From the NCBI RefSeq assembly GCF_038396765.1, contig NZ_CP150096.1, positions 5,439,001 through 5,503,000 of the forward strand: a DNA stretch of 64,000 nucleotides. The letters run 5' to 3'. Source of the DNA: Chitinophaga caseinilytica (GTDB lineage Bacteria; Bacteroidota; Bacteroidia; Chitinophagales; Chitinophagaceae). Of this stretch, positions 42,117 through 50,127 are shown one piece after another. The notes under the pieces are model-generated. The model was not told the DNA's origin, did no database searches, and saw nothing but the letters and a program-made list of their open reading frames with translations. Each line of letters opens with the position of its first letter. Positions within the stretch are counted from its first letter, which is position 1. The position numbers and the translations under genes are program-made.

Positions 42117-42172
42117 AAAAAGCCGTACCTCCCAGCGTGCATTCTTCATGGTTATACGCTGCGTGGTACGGC
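42117..42172 (-). terminator. Large branched terminator of the sigma-factor cluster
   Basis: The outer stem GCCGTACC / GGTACGGC (42122-42129, 42165-42172) with an inner stem CAGCGT / ACGCTG (42133-42138, 42156-42161) is followed on the minus strand by a T-run. It lies 22 nt past the stop of the 131-aa protein. Confidence 0.7.
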
Positions 42173-42193
42173 CCGGGCTCATGACATCAGATG

Positions 42194-42589
42194 CTAGCGC
42201 TGGCCGCCGCCTCCGCGGGGTCCGCCCCCACGCTGGCGCATGGCTTCCTGCTGCTCTTTGTACTTTTTGAATTGCTCTTCGGAAAGAATGGCCTTCACTT
42301 TTTCGTCGCGGTCATTGTTCAGCTTCATGAATGCGTCGCGGTCGGGGCGGTTGCCAGAAGCTTGCGCGTCTTCGCGCATTTTCTGCATTTCCTTGTAGCT
42401 GCGGGTGAACACGGTGTCGAGTTTAACGACCTGGTCTTGCGAGAGTTTCAGTTCGGTGGTGAGTCTTTCGAGGGTGGCTTTCACGCGTTCTTCAACGGTG
42501 CGGCGCTGGCCTCCGCCGCCTTGCTGGGCGTAGGCTCCCAGGCCCATCGTGAGTACGAGGGCCACTGTCAACAGAAATCTTTGTTTCAT
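42194..42589 (-). CDS. Spy/CpxP-like periplasmic protein with Gly/Arg tail
   Basis: 131 residues with a signal peptide (VALVLTMGLGAYAQ). The mature part is helical (RVKATLERLTTELKLSQDQVVKLDTVF, then ILSEEQFKKYKEQQEAM), the LTxxQ-type pattern of Spy/CpxP chaperone-like proteins. The N-terminus of the mature protein (QQGGGGQRR) and the tail (GGGPRGGGGQR) are Gly/Arg-rich, like parts of the neighbouring outer-membrane protein. Last gene of the sigma cluster. Possible envelope-stress role, inferred. Confidence 0.7.
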   Translation of the reverse strand: MKQRFLLTVALVLTMGLGAYAQQGGGGQRRTVEERVKATLERLTTELKLSQDQVVKLDTVFTRSYKEMQKMREDAQASGNRPDRDAFMKLNNDRDEKVKAILSEEQFKKYKEQQEAMRQRGGGPRGGGGQR

Positions 42590-42615
42590 GTGGTGCGTAT
42601 TTGAGGGTTTCGTGT

Positions 42616-43143
42616 TTAGCGGTCGGGCGCGGGCTGCCGGCGGGCGCTATCGTCTTTCGGGGGGCCTTTGCGCCAGGGGCCGTTCATCTTCTTCAGCACC
42701 AGCTGCACAACGGAATCGAACCGTGGCTGCTGCTCGGGCGTGCAAAGGGCGCGCACCTGCTGGAAGTGCCGGAATGTCTGGAGATCTATCTGTTTTTGCC
42801 GCGCCGCGATCGTATCCGCCATCGCATTCACGACGGAGTCGGGTACGGACGACAGGCTCAGCAGTTTATAAAATTCGTCTTTGGCGTTCCGCATGCCGGT
42901 GAACGAGGGCTTCATCCGGTCCCAATGCTGCTCTTTTAGCTGGCGGTACGATTCGAGCTGATCCTTGCTGAACCCTACTTCCTTTTCCAGTAGCTGCATG
43001 ACCTCGCCGCGGGAAGGATGGTTCCCCCTGCCGGGAGGTTCGGGTTTCTTCAGTACGATGAAAAACACCAGGAACAGGTTCGTCAGCAGCAACAGGATCA
43101 CCAGTACGCTTAAAACTTTATGCTTAGCGAAGGTTTCCCTCAT
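42616..43143 (-). CDS. Membrane-anchored periplasmic stress sensor-like protein (Spy/CnrX type)
   Basis: 175 residues. One N-terminal transmembrane helix (LVILLLLTNLFLVFFIVL), then a periplasmic helical domain (LLEKEVGFSKDQLESYRQLKEQHW, then RALCTPEQQPRFDSVVQLVL) typical of heavy-metal-resistance/CpxP-type sensors, and a Pro/Arg-rich tail. The position between an anti-sigma-like gene and a Spy-like gene suggests a periplasmic sensor controlling the sigma factor. Its ATG overlaps the anti-sigma stop by 4 nt. Confidence 0.75.
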   Translation of the reverse strand: MRETFAKHKVLSVLVILLLLTNLFLVFFIVLKKPEPPGRGNHPSRGEVMQLLEKEVGFSKDQLESYRQLKEQHWDRMKPSFTGMRNAKDEFYKLLSLSSVPDSVVNAMADTIAARQKQIDLQTFRHFQQVRALCTPEQQPRFDSVVQLVLKKMNGPWRKGPPKDDSARRQPAPDR

Positions 43144-43484
43144 TGCGGATCATTTTTTTCAATATCATAAAAAGTGTTGATTCCCAAGGCATATTCGTCT
43201 GCAAACGCCTGCTGCAGCGAGGCCTGCTCCGTGCGTTCGGCAGGCTTCCATTGCATGAAGGCCAGCGTCCCGTTCAGCCCCAAAATCAGCGCGATGGCGG
43301 TAATCGCGATGGCCGGGCGGGAAATGACGGCGATAATACGCTCCCAGGCGTCTGCCGGCTGTACACGCTGCATTCTTGCCCTGAGACGGGTAAAAAAGAA
43401 CTGATCCGGCTGCGCGCGCTCCGTACCGTCGAGGCTGGAGAGCGTCCGTTCAATTTCCTGTTCTATGTCTCTTCGCTTGTTCAT
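43140..43484 (-). CDS. Anti-sigma-factor-like membrane protein, 114 aa
   Basis: 114 residues. A cytoplasmic N-terminal part (RDIEQEIERTLSSLDGTERAQPDQFFFTRLRARM), a single transmembrane helix (AIAITAIALILGLNGTLAFM) and a short periplasmic tail. The layout matches membrane-bound anti-sigma factors that are placed directly after an ECF sigma gene, though no zinc-binding HxxxCxxC motif is present. The 46-nt gap from the sigma gene and 4-nt overlap downstream support one operon. Confidence 0.7.
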   Translation of the reverse strand: MNKRRDIEQEIERTLSSLDGTERAQPDQFFFTRLRARMQRVQPADAWERIIAVISRPAIAITAIALILGLNGTLAFMQWKPAERTEQASLQQAFADEYALGINTFYDIEKNDPQ

Positions 43485-43530
43485 GATCGCTTATTTTAGT
43501 TAGACGACGTTTCTTTAAAAACCTTTCATG

Positions 43531-44097
43531 TTATTCCCCTTCCCGGTAATATTTTTCCAATTGTTGCCGCAAATTCTGCCGCGCCCGGTGCAGGAGCCCT
43601 TCCACGGCCGACACGCTCGCGTCCATCACACCGGCTATCTCCTTGCTGCTCAGGCCTTCCAGCTTGTGGAGCACGAAAGCCGCCTTCTGACTGTCGGGCA
43701 GCCGGCCGATGGCTTTAAAAAGGAGCTGCGAGCGTTCCTTATTGGCCAGTTCCACGCCGGGATGGTGAAAATCGGGCGGATCTACCAGCAATTCCTGGTT
43801 CTCCCCGAAAATGCTCATCACTTTCCCCCACCGCTTCTTCCGCGTTTTTTTGCGGAGGAAGTCCAGGCACTTGGTGACCGTGATCCGGTACAGCCAGGTG
43901 GATATTTTTGCTTCGCCCTTGAACGAACCGATAGACTCATACGCCTGCATGAACACCTCCTGCGATACGTCTTCCGCGTCGGCCGTGTTTTGCAGCATGC
44001 CGAGCGCGGTGTTGTACACCATGCCCTGCCACTGCTCCACCAGCTCCTTGAAAGCCACTTCGCTCCCCTGCTTCAAATTTGCGATGTTGTCCGTCAA
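43531..44097 (-). CDS. ECF-type RNA polymerase sigma factor
   Basis: 188 residues. Sigma region 2 (SEVAFKELVEQWQGMVYNTALGMLQNTADAEDVSQEVFMQAYESIGSF) and region 4 (LPDSQKAAFVLHKLEGLSSKEIAGVMDASVSAVEGLLHRARQNLR) are complete. The start is TTG 44097; an in-frame stop lies 9 nt upstream and no ATG fits, so TTG initiation is likely. Followed by an anti-sigma-like protein and two Spy-like proteins, and preceded by a large outer-membrane protein, it probably directs an envelope-related response. Its own regulon is unknown. Confidence 0.92.
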   Translation of the reverse strand: MTDNIANLKQGSEVAFKELVEQWQGMVYNTALGMLQNTADAEDVSQEVFMQAYESIGSFKGEAKISTWLYRITVTKCLDFLRKKTRKKRWGKVMSIFGENQELLVDPPDFHHPGVELANKERSQLLFKAIGRLPDSQKAAFVLHKLEGLSSKEIAGVMDASVSAVEGLLHRARQNLRQQLEKYYREGE

Positions 44098-44147
44098 TTG
44101 GCGGTATTATAGTTTGGTTAAATCGGAACTACGGAATATGGAATAGG

Positions 44148-47060
44148 TTAAAAGTCGCCGCCGGGCCTGCCTCTCATGCCTCCGCCGCCGGGAGGACCGT
44201 ATTCGCCGGGCCCGCGCTCGAACCTGCGGCGCTCTCCGCCTTCAGGCTGCTTCGCCTTACCGAAATTCCGCAGCCGGTAAGTAAATGTAAGCATAAAATA
44301 TTGGGTGAGCACCTGGTTCTGGGAGTCGATCGTCTCTAAACCATTGATACTGCGGTTGATGCTCCGGTTCTGTTTCAGCAGGTCGAACACCGAAGCCCGC
44401 AGTTCCCCGCGCTGGTTTTTGAGGAATTTCTTGCCTACGCTGGCGTTCCAGAGCCAGAAACGCTGATCGAACCCTTCGCCCAGGCCTTTCGTAAAGGTGT
44501 GGTTGATCTCGTTCTGCAACACCCATCCGGATTTGCTGAGCAGGTTCACGGACGCGCGTGCGTTGTGGGTGGAATAGTTCGCATTGGCCGTAGGTTCAAT
44601 GGTATTCTTGATGACGTTGAACACCGCGTCGTAAGACACCGTGAAATCAATGTACTCGCTGATATTGCTGCTCACCACGGCGCCCAGGTTGTAGTTGTAA
44701 TTGTGCGTAAAGCCTTTCACCTGGTTCGTGATGCCGGGGGTTTTCGTATAACCGCCACCCACGTTCATGTTGAAGTTGGATTTGATGAACTTCAGGGGAA
44801 CGCCGTAAGTAAAGAACGAATTCGCGCTGAAATACCCGTCCATATTCTCGGCTTTAGACAGGCGGCCGCCACGCTTCAGTGTATCCGTCGGCGTGAGGAG
44901 CGAATCCGCCCGCGTTGCCGTATAGATCGCATTGGCGATGTAATCCTGGCGGGTATTTACGAACACGTTGGCGAAGAAGTTGTTCCCGTTTTTCGTATTG
45001 GTATAGTTGTACCGGCCGGCCAGCTGGTGCCCGTACATCTGCTTGAGGTCCGGGTTACCGATAGACACGTTCGTGAGGCCGGAATAGATGTATACGTCCT
45101 GCAGCTGGTCGATATTCGGCTGTTGGGTAGACGAGCGGTAGAACAGCCTGATCCGCCCGTATTCGCCCGCTTTGGCCTGCAACATGAGGTTGGGCAATAC
45201 GTTGGCGAAATGCTGTTTCACGGCTGCCGTTGTGGGATAGGTGCGCTCGCTTTGCATTTCGGCGTACTGGTAATTGGCGCCCACGCTCAGCATGCGGTCG
45301 CGGTTACCGATGCGGTAACTGAGGCCGGCGGATTGGGTGTTGTACTGGTTGTTGAACATGTTCGACTGTGTGGGGTCGAGGATGGTGTAGTCCTTACCCG
45401 TATAATCGAACTGGTATGCCCTGCGGTCGGCGTCGTTGTGCGACCAGCTGGGGTTGTAGCTCAGCTGCAACTGTCCCATTTTACCTACAGGCTCGGTGTA
45501 GGACACGTTCATGTTGAGCGATTTACCGCTGGAAAGCGGGCGTACGCGCTGGCGCAGGGAGTCGTTGTTCGAGGGGTCCTGCGGGTAGTCGAGATCGCTG
45601 TTCGTGAAGTTGGTGCCGCGGCGGTTGTTGGTACTGCCGCCTATGCCGAAACTGATGGTCCTGCCGCGTTTCGCGAAAGCATGGCGGTAGGTCAGGTTGC
45701 CGTTGAAGTTATATCCGGAGTTGGTATTGTCGGTATTGCGGAGGTTGGTGCTCAGCAGTTTCTCCTGGAATTTCGTGAGGCCGAAGTTGTTGGACCAGGA
45801 ATCGTTGTTCTGGAAACTCACGCTGGGCGTGAAGATGATGGAGTTGTTGGAGTCGATGTTATACTCCAGCCGCATATTTACCCGGTGGTTATAGTTGCGG
45901 CTCCCTGTGTACGCGGTGTCATTTTCTTCCTGTATGCCTTCGGGCAGCTGGGTGCGCGAGCGGGTGATTTCCAGGTTGCTGCTATTGCTGTTATTGAAGA
46001 AGTAGCTGGCGTTGAAATTGACTTTCTTGCCCCATTGGTCGTTGTAGTTGATCCCGATGGAGTTGGTCTTGTTCAGGCCGTTTTGTCCGCCCACGAGGAA
46101 ATTGCTTCCCCCGCCGCCGAAACCTCCGCCACCACGGCCGCCGCCGCCACCGCGACCGCCCCTTCCTCCTCCGCCGCCACGGCCGCCGCCGGCGTTCTGC
46201 ACGCCCAGGAGGTCTTGCGAGGAGAAGTTCTGCTGGTTCACGTTATTGGTCATCCCGATGATGGAGATGCGTTTGTTTTCCTTGAAAAGGTTCACGTTGC
46301 CGCCGGCGGAATACCGGCCTTCGGTGCCGTATCCGGCGAAAAGCTTACCGAACTGGCCCTGGCGCATTTCGGCGCGGGTCACGATGTTGATGGCTTTGGA
46401 GGTGTTGCCGTCGTCGAACCCGGTGAACCGGGCCTGGTCGCTCATCCGGTCGAACACTTCTATTTTGGAGATGACTTCCGCGGGGAGGTTCCGGAGCGCC
46501 AGGGTGGCGTCTTCCCCGAAAAATTCCTTCCCGTCTACCGTCACTTTTTTCACTTCTTCGCCGCCGGCTTTCACGGTACCGTTTTCCACGGTGATGCCGG
46601 GCATTTTGCGGATGAGGTCTTCACCGCTTGCGTCGGGGTTTACTTTATAGGCATCGGCATTATACTGGAGTGTGTCTCCCTTCATTTGCGAAGGGGGTAC
46701 CTGGCCTTTGATGACTACTTCCTGCAGTTCGCGGGAAGATTTGGGGAGGAAGATGGTCCCAAGGTCCTGCGTTTCCGCCTGCAGCAGGATAGCCCGTTGC
46801 AGTTCGCCGTAGCCTACGTACGAGATGGTCAGCAGGTAAGGCTTTTGCGAAAGGCCGGTGATTTCGAAGGCGCCCGTGGGGCCGGTCAGCGCCTGTTTGC
46901 GGAAGTTCGCGTCTTCCGGGCTGCTCACCCTTATGGTGGCGTTTTTCAGCACGGTACTATCGCTCTTATCTTTCAACACACCTTTCAGTACCAGGGTCTG
47001 CGCTTTTGTTAACTGTGCGCAGGTCAGCATTATTAATGTAAAGATCAGTGCATGCCGCAT
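44148..47060 (-). CDS. Outer-membrane beta-barrel protein with carboxypeptidase-regulatory-like domain
   Basis: 970 residues from ATG 47060 with signal peptide (ALIFTLIMLTCAQLTKAQ). An N-terminal CarboxypepD_reg-like domain (TLVLKGVLKDKSDSTVLKNATIRV) and a TonB-plug-like region (ALRNLPAEVISKIEVFDRMSDQARFTGFDDGNTSKAINIVTR) precede a long outer-membrane barrel of the OMP_b-brl_3 kind. A Gly/Arg insertion of about 30 residues (46108-46200) and a Gly/Arg/Pro-rich C-terminus are odd and probably surface loops. It lacks an obvious TonB box and a SusD partner, so a receptor for nutrients is uncertain; a structural or export role is possible. It may be controlled by the neighbouring sigma factor. Confidence 0.85.
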   Translation of the reverse strand: MRHALIFTLIMLTCAQLTKAQTLVLKGVLKDKSDSTVLKNATIRVSSPEDANFRKQALTGPTGAFEITGLSQKPYLLTISYVGYGELQRAILLQAETQDLGTIFLPKSSRELQEVVIKGQVPPSQMKGDTLQYNADAYKVNPDASGEDLIRKMPGITVENGTVKAGGEEVKKVTVDGKEFFGEDATLALRNLPAEVISKIEVFDRMSDQARFTGFDDGNTSKAINIVTRAEMRQGQFGKLFAGYGTEGRYSAGGNVNLFKENKRISIIGMTNNVNQQNFSSQDLLGVQNAGGGRGGGGGRGGRGGGGGRGGGGFGGGGSNFLVGGQNGLNKTNSIGINYNDQWGKKVNFNASYFFNNSNSSNLEITRSRTQLPEGIQEENDTAYTGSRNYNHRVNMRLEYNIDSNNSIIFTPSVSFQNNDSWSNNFGLTKFQEKLLSTNLRNTDNTNSGYNFNGNLTYRHAFAKRGRTISFGIGGSTNNRRGTNFTNSDLDYPQDPSNNDSLRQRVRPLSSGKSLNMNVSYTEPVGKMGQLQLSYNPSWSHNDADRRAYQFDYTGKDYTILDPTQSNMFNNQYNTQSAGLSYRIGNRDRMLSVGANYQYAEMQSERTYPTTAAVKQHFANVLPNLMLQAKAGEYGRIRLFYRSSTQQPNIDQLQDVYIYSGLTNVSIGNPDLKQMYGHQLAGRYNYTNTKNGNNFFANVFVNTRQDYIANAIYTATRADSLLTPTDTLKRGGRLSKAENMDGYFSANSFFTYGVPLKFIKSNFNMNVGGGYTKTPGITNQVKGFTHNYNYNLGAVVSSNISEYIDFTVSYDAVFNVIKNTIEPTANANYSTHNARASVNLLSKSGWVLQNEINHTFTKGLGEGFDQRFWLWNASVGKKFLKNQRGELRASVFDLLKQNRSINRSINGLETIDSQNQVLTQYFMLTFTYRLRNFGKAKQPEGGERRRFERGPGEYGPPGGGGMRGRPGGDF
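46108..46200 (-). repeat. Glycine/arginine-rich coding repeat in the beta-barrel protein
   Basis: The codons for a run of Gly with interspersed Arg and a single Phe produce a GC-rich, near-triplet-repetitive stretch. It is coding (in frame with the barrel protein), so it may vary in length between strains by slippage. Confidence 0.75.
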
Positions 47061-47123
47061 AATTCGGTGGTTATTCTGCAATGTTGGACGCCAATCCGGC
47101 CCAAAACATCTGCCGCTCATCAC

Positions 47124-47156
47124 AAAAAAACGGGGCGCCAACCTGTTGGCGCCCCG
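47124..47156 (-). terminator. Strong terminator of the S9 peptidase gene
   Basis: CGGGGCGCCAAC and GTTGGCGCCCCG (47131-47142, 47145-47156) form a perfect 12-bp stem with a 2-nt loop. A T-run follows on the minus strand (plus-strand A's from 47124). It lies 24 nt past the stop at 47181. Confidence 0.9.
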
Positions 47157-47180
47157 TTCCGGGTAATATCATATCAGTCA

Positions 47181-49583
47181 TTATTTCGCGTCGCGGACGT
47201 ATCGATCGAGCCATTGCGTTTGTTCCCAAAGCATATGCAGGATGTTTTCGCGGGCGGAATAGCCGTGGCTTTCGTAAGGCAGTTGCACAAAGCGCACCGT
47301 TCCCCCGTGCCCTTTCACCGCGTTGTACAGCCGTTCGCTCTGGATGGGGAAAGTACCGGGATTATTGTCCATTTCGCCATGAATGAGCAGCAGCGGCGTT
47401 TTGATCGAGCTGGCGAAGCTGAAGGGGCTCATATTGTAATACACTTCCGGCGCCTCCCAGTACGTGCGCTCCTCCGCCTGGAAGCCGAACGGCGTCAGCG
47501 TACGGTTGTAGGCCCCGCTCCGCGCGATCCCCGCCTTGAACAACTTCGTGTGCGCGAGGAGGTTAGCTGTCATGAATGCGCCGTAGCTATGCCCGCCCAC
47601 GGCCACACGGTTGCTATCTCCCACCCCCATTTTCGACAGCGCCTGGATCGCCGCGTGGGCATTGAGGTACAGCTGCGGGATGAAATTATCGTTGGGCTCC
47701 CTGTTGCCTTCGCCTACGATGGGCATTTCGGCATTGTCGAGGATGGCGTAGCCCTGGGTGACCCAAAAGAGCGGGCCGCCATAGCCTACACGGGTGAAGG
47801 TATACTTCGAGCCCCGCACCTGTGCTGCATCTGCGGCAGATTTGTACTCCCGCGGGTATGCCCAGATGAACACGGGCAGCCGGCCGTCTTTCCCCGGATC
47901 GTAACCTTTGGGCAGGTAAAGATCGCCGGTGAGCTGGATGCCGTCGGCACGTTTATAGGTGATCTTTTGTTTGGAGACGCCTTCCATGGCTTTGTAGGGA
48001 TTCTCGAAGCTGGTCACTTTCGTGCCAACGAGCGAGCGTTTGCGGAGGTCACGGATGTAATAATTGGGCACTTCGGTATTGCTTTCGCGGGAAGTGAGCA
48101 CCACCAGTTTCTCCGGATCGATCACTTCCACCACGCTTTCGAAGAACGGGGCCTGGCAGCGCCAGAGGATGTTCTTTTTGCCGGTTTTCAGGTCGAGGGT
48201 TTGTACCAACGGCATATCGCCCTCCGGCGAGGAGCCCTGCGAGCGGAACGTCAATTCGTTTTTCCGGCCGGTAAAAAGTACGGGGCGGTTGAATGCGTTG
48301 CGGGTGGTGAAAGGCGTGCCCAGATCGCTGTAAGCATCGTTGCTGCTGCGTTCGTAGAGCGAATCGAGGCGGCCGGCCTGCTGATTGAGGATGCTGATGC
48401 GCTCCTTCCGGTCGGCGAACATGGATTCGTAGACGAGCGCCAATTCCTGCGTTCCCCAGATCACGTCTTCGAAACGGCGGCGGGTGCGGAACAGTTCTTT
48501 GGGCGCGTCGGCCGACGTTACGTCCTGCACATACAGCGCATCGCGGAATTCGGCTTTCTGTTTACCGAGGCCGCCGTCGAGGGCTTTTACGAACGTGACG
48601 GTATGCGCTTCATCGTCTTTCCAGCCGAAATCGCGCGGGGTGGTCACAACATCGTCGAACCCGATGGGCGCGCCTTCGGAGGAGGGGTTCTTTACCAGTG
48701 TCTTCACCAGTTTGCCGGTTTTGCCATACACTTCCCAAACATGCGGGAATCCGTAAGCGGGCACCAGGTAGCTGAAAGGCTTTTCGATGCGGCGGGTGAG
48801 CAGGAACTGCTTATCGGGCGATACGTTCACCGAGGCGTAAATCCCCGGCTCGCCGACCGGCGTTTCCTTTTTACCGGTAACCAATACGATCTGTGAAGTG
48901 GCCATGTATGCGAAAAGCGCTTCGTCGTAGGGCGTTTTGATGAGGTCCTGATAAGTGCGGGACGCGGCGCTGCGGCCCTTGCTTTCCTGCACTACCGGGC
49001 CGGTTGGCGCTGCGGGCGCTTTCGGCAGGGCGCCCCGGCCCGCGGGAACCGCCCGGTACACGAGCGTTTCATTGCCCAACCAGGCGTAAGGATTGCCCAT
49101 GGTGGCGTTCAGGGGTTGCTGATTGACCTGCACGGCCTGCTTTGCGTCTATGTCGAAAACATACAGGTCGATGCGCTCCGCGCCCGATTGCAGGAAAGCC
49201 ACCTGCCGGCCATCGGGGCTCCAGGATACACCGGAGATGCGCGCCGGCTCGGGGATGCCTTTAATATCGAATTCGGTATTGCTTTTCAGGTGCTTCAACC
49301 GGAGGCTGGCATTGCTCACCCCACGGCTCTGGCCGAAGTTGCGCGGATTAAGCCGCAGGCCTGCGATGCGCAGTTCCGGTTCGGCCAGCTCTTCCACAGA
49401 CGGGAACGGGTTGCGCTGGGCCAGGAGCATCCATTCGCCGGTTTTGGAAATAGATACGGTGGGCGTAGGCTTGGCCAGCAGCAATTCCTCGATCACGGCA
49501 GGCGGGCGCTGATAGGTGCCGTTATCCTGCGCGAAAGCGGTGCTTCCGGCCAGGAGGGCCACCAGGAATATGGATTTTCTCAT
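47181..49583 (-). CDS. S9 family prolyl-oligopeptidase-type peptidase (glutamyl/dipeptidyl type)
   Basis: 800 residues with signal peptide (KSIFLVALLAGSTAFAQ). A seven-bladed propeller-like N-terminal half with WSPDGRQVAFL and LYVFDIDAKQ, and a C-terminal alpha/beta hydrolase domain from about residue 540 with the nucleophile Ser666 in GGHSYGAF; later LLIHGEMDNNPGTFP contributes the Asp and SHGY the His of the triad. It is a periplasmic or outer-membrane-associated peptidase acting on short peptides. Stand-alone with a strong terminator. Confidence 0.93.
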   Translation of the reverse strand: MRKSIFLVALLAGSTAFAQDNGTYQRPPAVIEELLLAKPTPTVSISKTGEWMLLAQRNPFPSVEELAEPELRIAGLRLNPRNFGQSRGVSNASLRLKHLKSNTEFDIKGIPEPARISGVSWSPDGRQVAFLQSGAERIDLYVFDIDAKQAVQVNQQPLNATMGNPYAWLGNETLVYRAVPAGRGALPKAPAAPTGPVVQESKGRSAASRTYQDLIKTPYDEALFAYMATSQIVLVTGKKETPVGEPGIYASVNVSPDKQFLLTRRIEKPFSYLVPAYGFPHVWEVYGKTGKLVKTLVKNPSSEGAPIGFDDVVTTPRDFGWKDDEAHTVTFVKALDGGLGKQKAEFRDALYVQDVTSADAPKELFRTRRRFEDVIWGTQELALVYESMFADRKERISILNQQAGRLDSLYERSSNDAYSDLGTPFTTRNAFNRPVLFTGRKNELTFRSQGSSPEGDMPLVQTLDLKTGKKNILWRCQAPFFESVVEVIDPEKLVVLTSRESNTEVPNYYIRDLRKRSLVGTKVTSFENPYKAMEGVSKQKITYKRADGIQLTGDLYLPKGYDPGKDGRLPVFIWAYPREYKSAADAAQVRGSKYTFTRVGYGGPLFWVTQGYAILDNAEMPIVGEGNREPNDNFIPQLYLNAHAAIQALSKMGVGDSNRVAVGGHSYGAFMTANLLAHTKLFKAGIARSGAYNRTLTPFGFQAEERTYWEAPEVYYNMSPFSFASSIKTPLLLIHGEMDNNPGTFPIQSERLYNAVKGHGGTVRFVQLPYESHGYSARENILHMLWEQTQWLDRYVRDAK

Positions 49584-49633
49584 AGCGGTTCAGATGATAA
49601 GTTGGGAACAATATAGGGAAAGCGCTCAAACCG

Positions 49634-50020
49634 TCATAGGGGTATTACATGGGCGTTATCAGCTTTCATCCCCGCTTTTACGGAGCGCCGGTGCTCGAGC
49701 CCGAAGCCGACGAGCGCGTCCACGAGCGGCCAGAGGTGCCGTGCGTGCGGGGTGAGGGAATAGGTGACGGTGACCGGCCGGGTGGGGTTTACCTGGCGGT
49801 TTACGAGGAGATGCGCTTCGAGGGATTTCAGATCGCTGGCGAGCACTTTCGGCCAGATGCCGGGCAGCCGGGTTTCGAGATCGGAGAAGCGGAGATCTCC
49901 GTTTTGCAAGGCGCATAAGATGAAAATGCGCCATTTGCCGCCCAGCGCCTGGATGGTGTCTTGCAGCGCCAGCCTGCGTTCGCGGCAATTGCGCTCCGCT
50001 GTTCCTGTGATCGTTGACAT
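49634..50020 (-). CDS. HxlR-type transcriptional regulator
   Basis: 128 residues, a winged-helix DNA-binding protein: ALQDTIQALGGKWRIFILCALQNGDLRFSDLETRLPGIWPKVLASDLKSLEAHLLVNRQVNPTRPVTVTYSLTPHARHLWPLVDALVGFG. Most HxlR regulators sense reactive aldehydes or quinones and act on divergent oxidoreductase genes. The divergent NADPH:quinone reductase-like gene starts 107 nt away, so it is the likely target. No Cys in the usual sensing position can be assigned. Confidence 0.9.
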   Translation of the reverse strand: MSTITGTAERNCRERRLALQDTIQALGGKWRIFILCALQNGDLRFSDLETRLPGIWPKVLASDLKSLEAHLLVNRQVNPTRPVTVTYSLTPHARHLWPLVDALVGFGLEHRRSVKAGMKADNAHVIPL

Positions 50021-50127
50021 ATCCTAAATATACGCATTACCGCGATGGAACGAACTTCCCTGCAGGTAACCCACAGCCGGCGTACCTCCATCCCACCCCA
50101 TCTTTGCCAGACAAAATATCCAATGCT

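Noticed and set aside
46108..46200. Repeat-like stretch considered as a CRISPR or microsatellite.
   Set aside because: In frame and coding for Gly/Arg in a membrane protein; no spacer-repeat structure.
44499..47012. An 837-codon open frame on the plus strand opposite the outer-membrane protein gene.
   Set aside because: Exact antisense to a gene with signal peptide and known domains; the antisense translation is low-complexity (AAAAATATAPSSSA) and lacks any family pattern. Such frames are produced by GC-rich codon choice.
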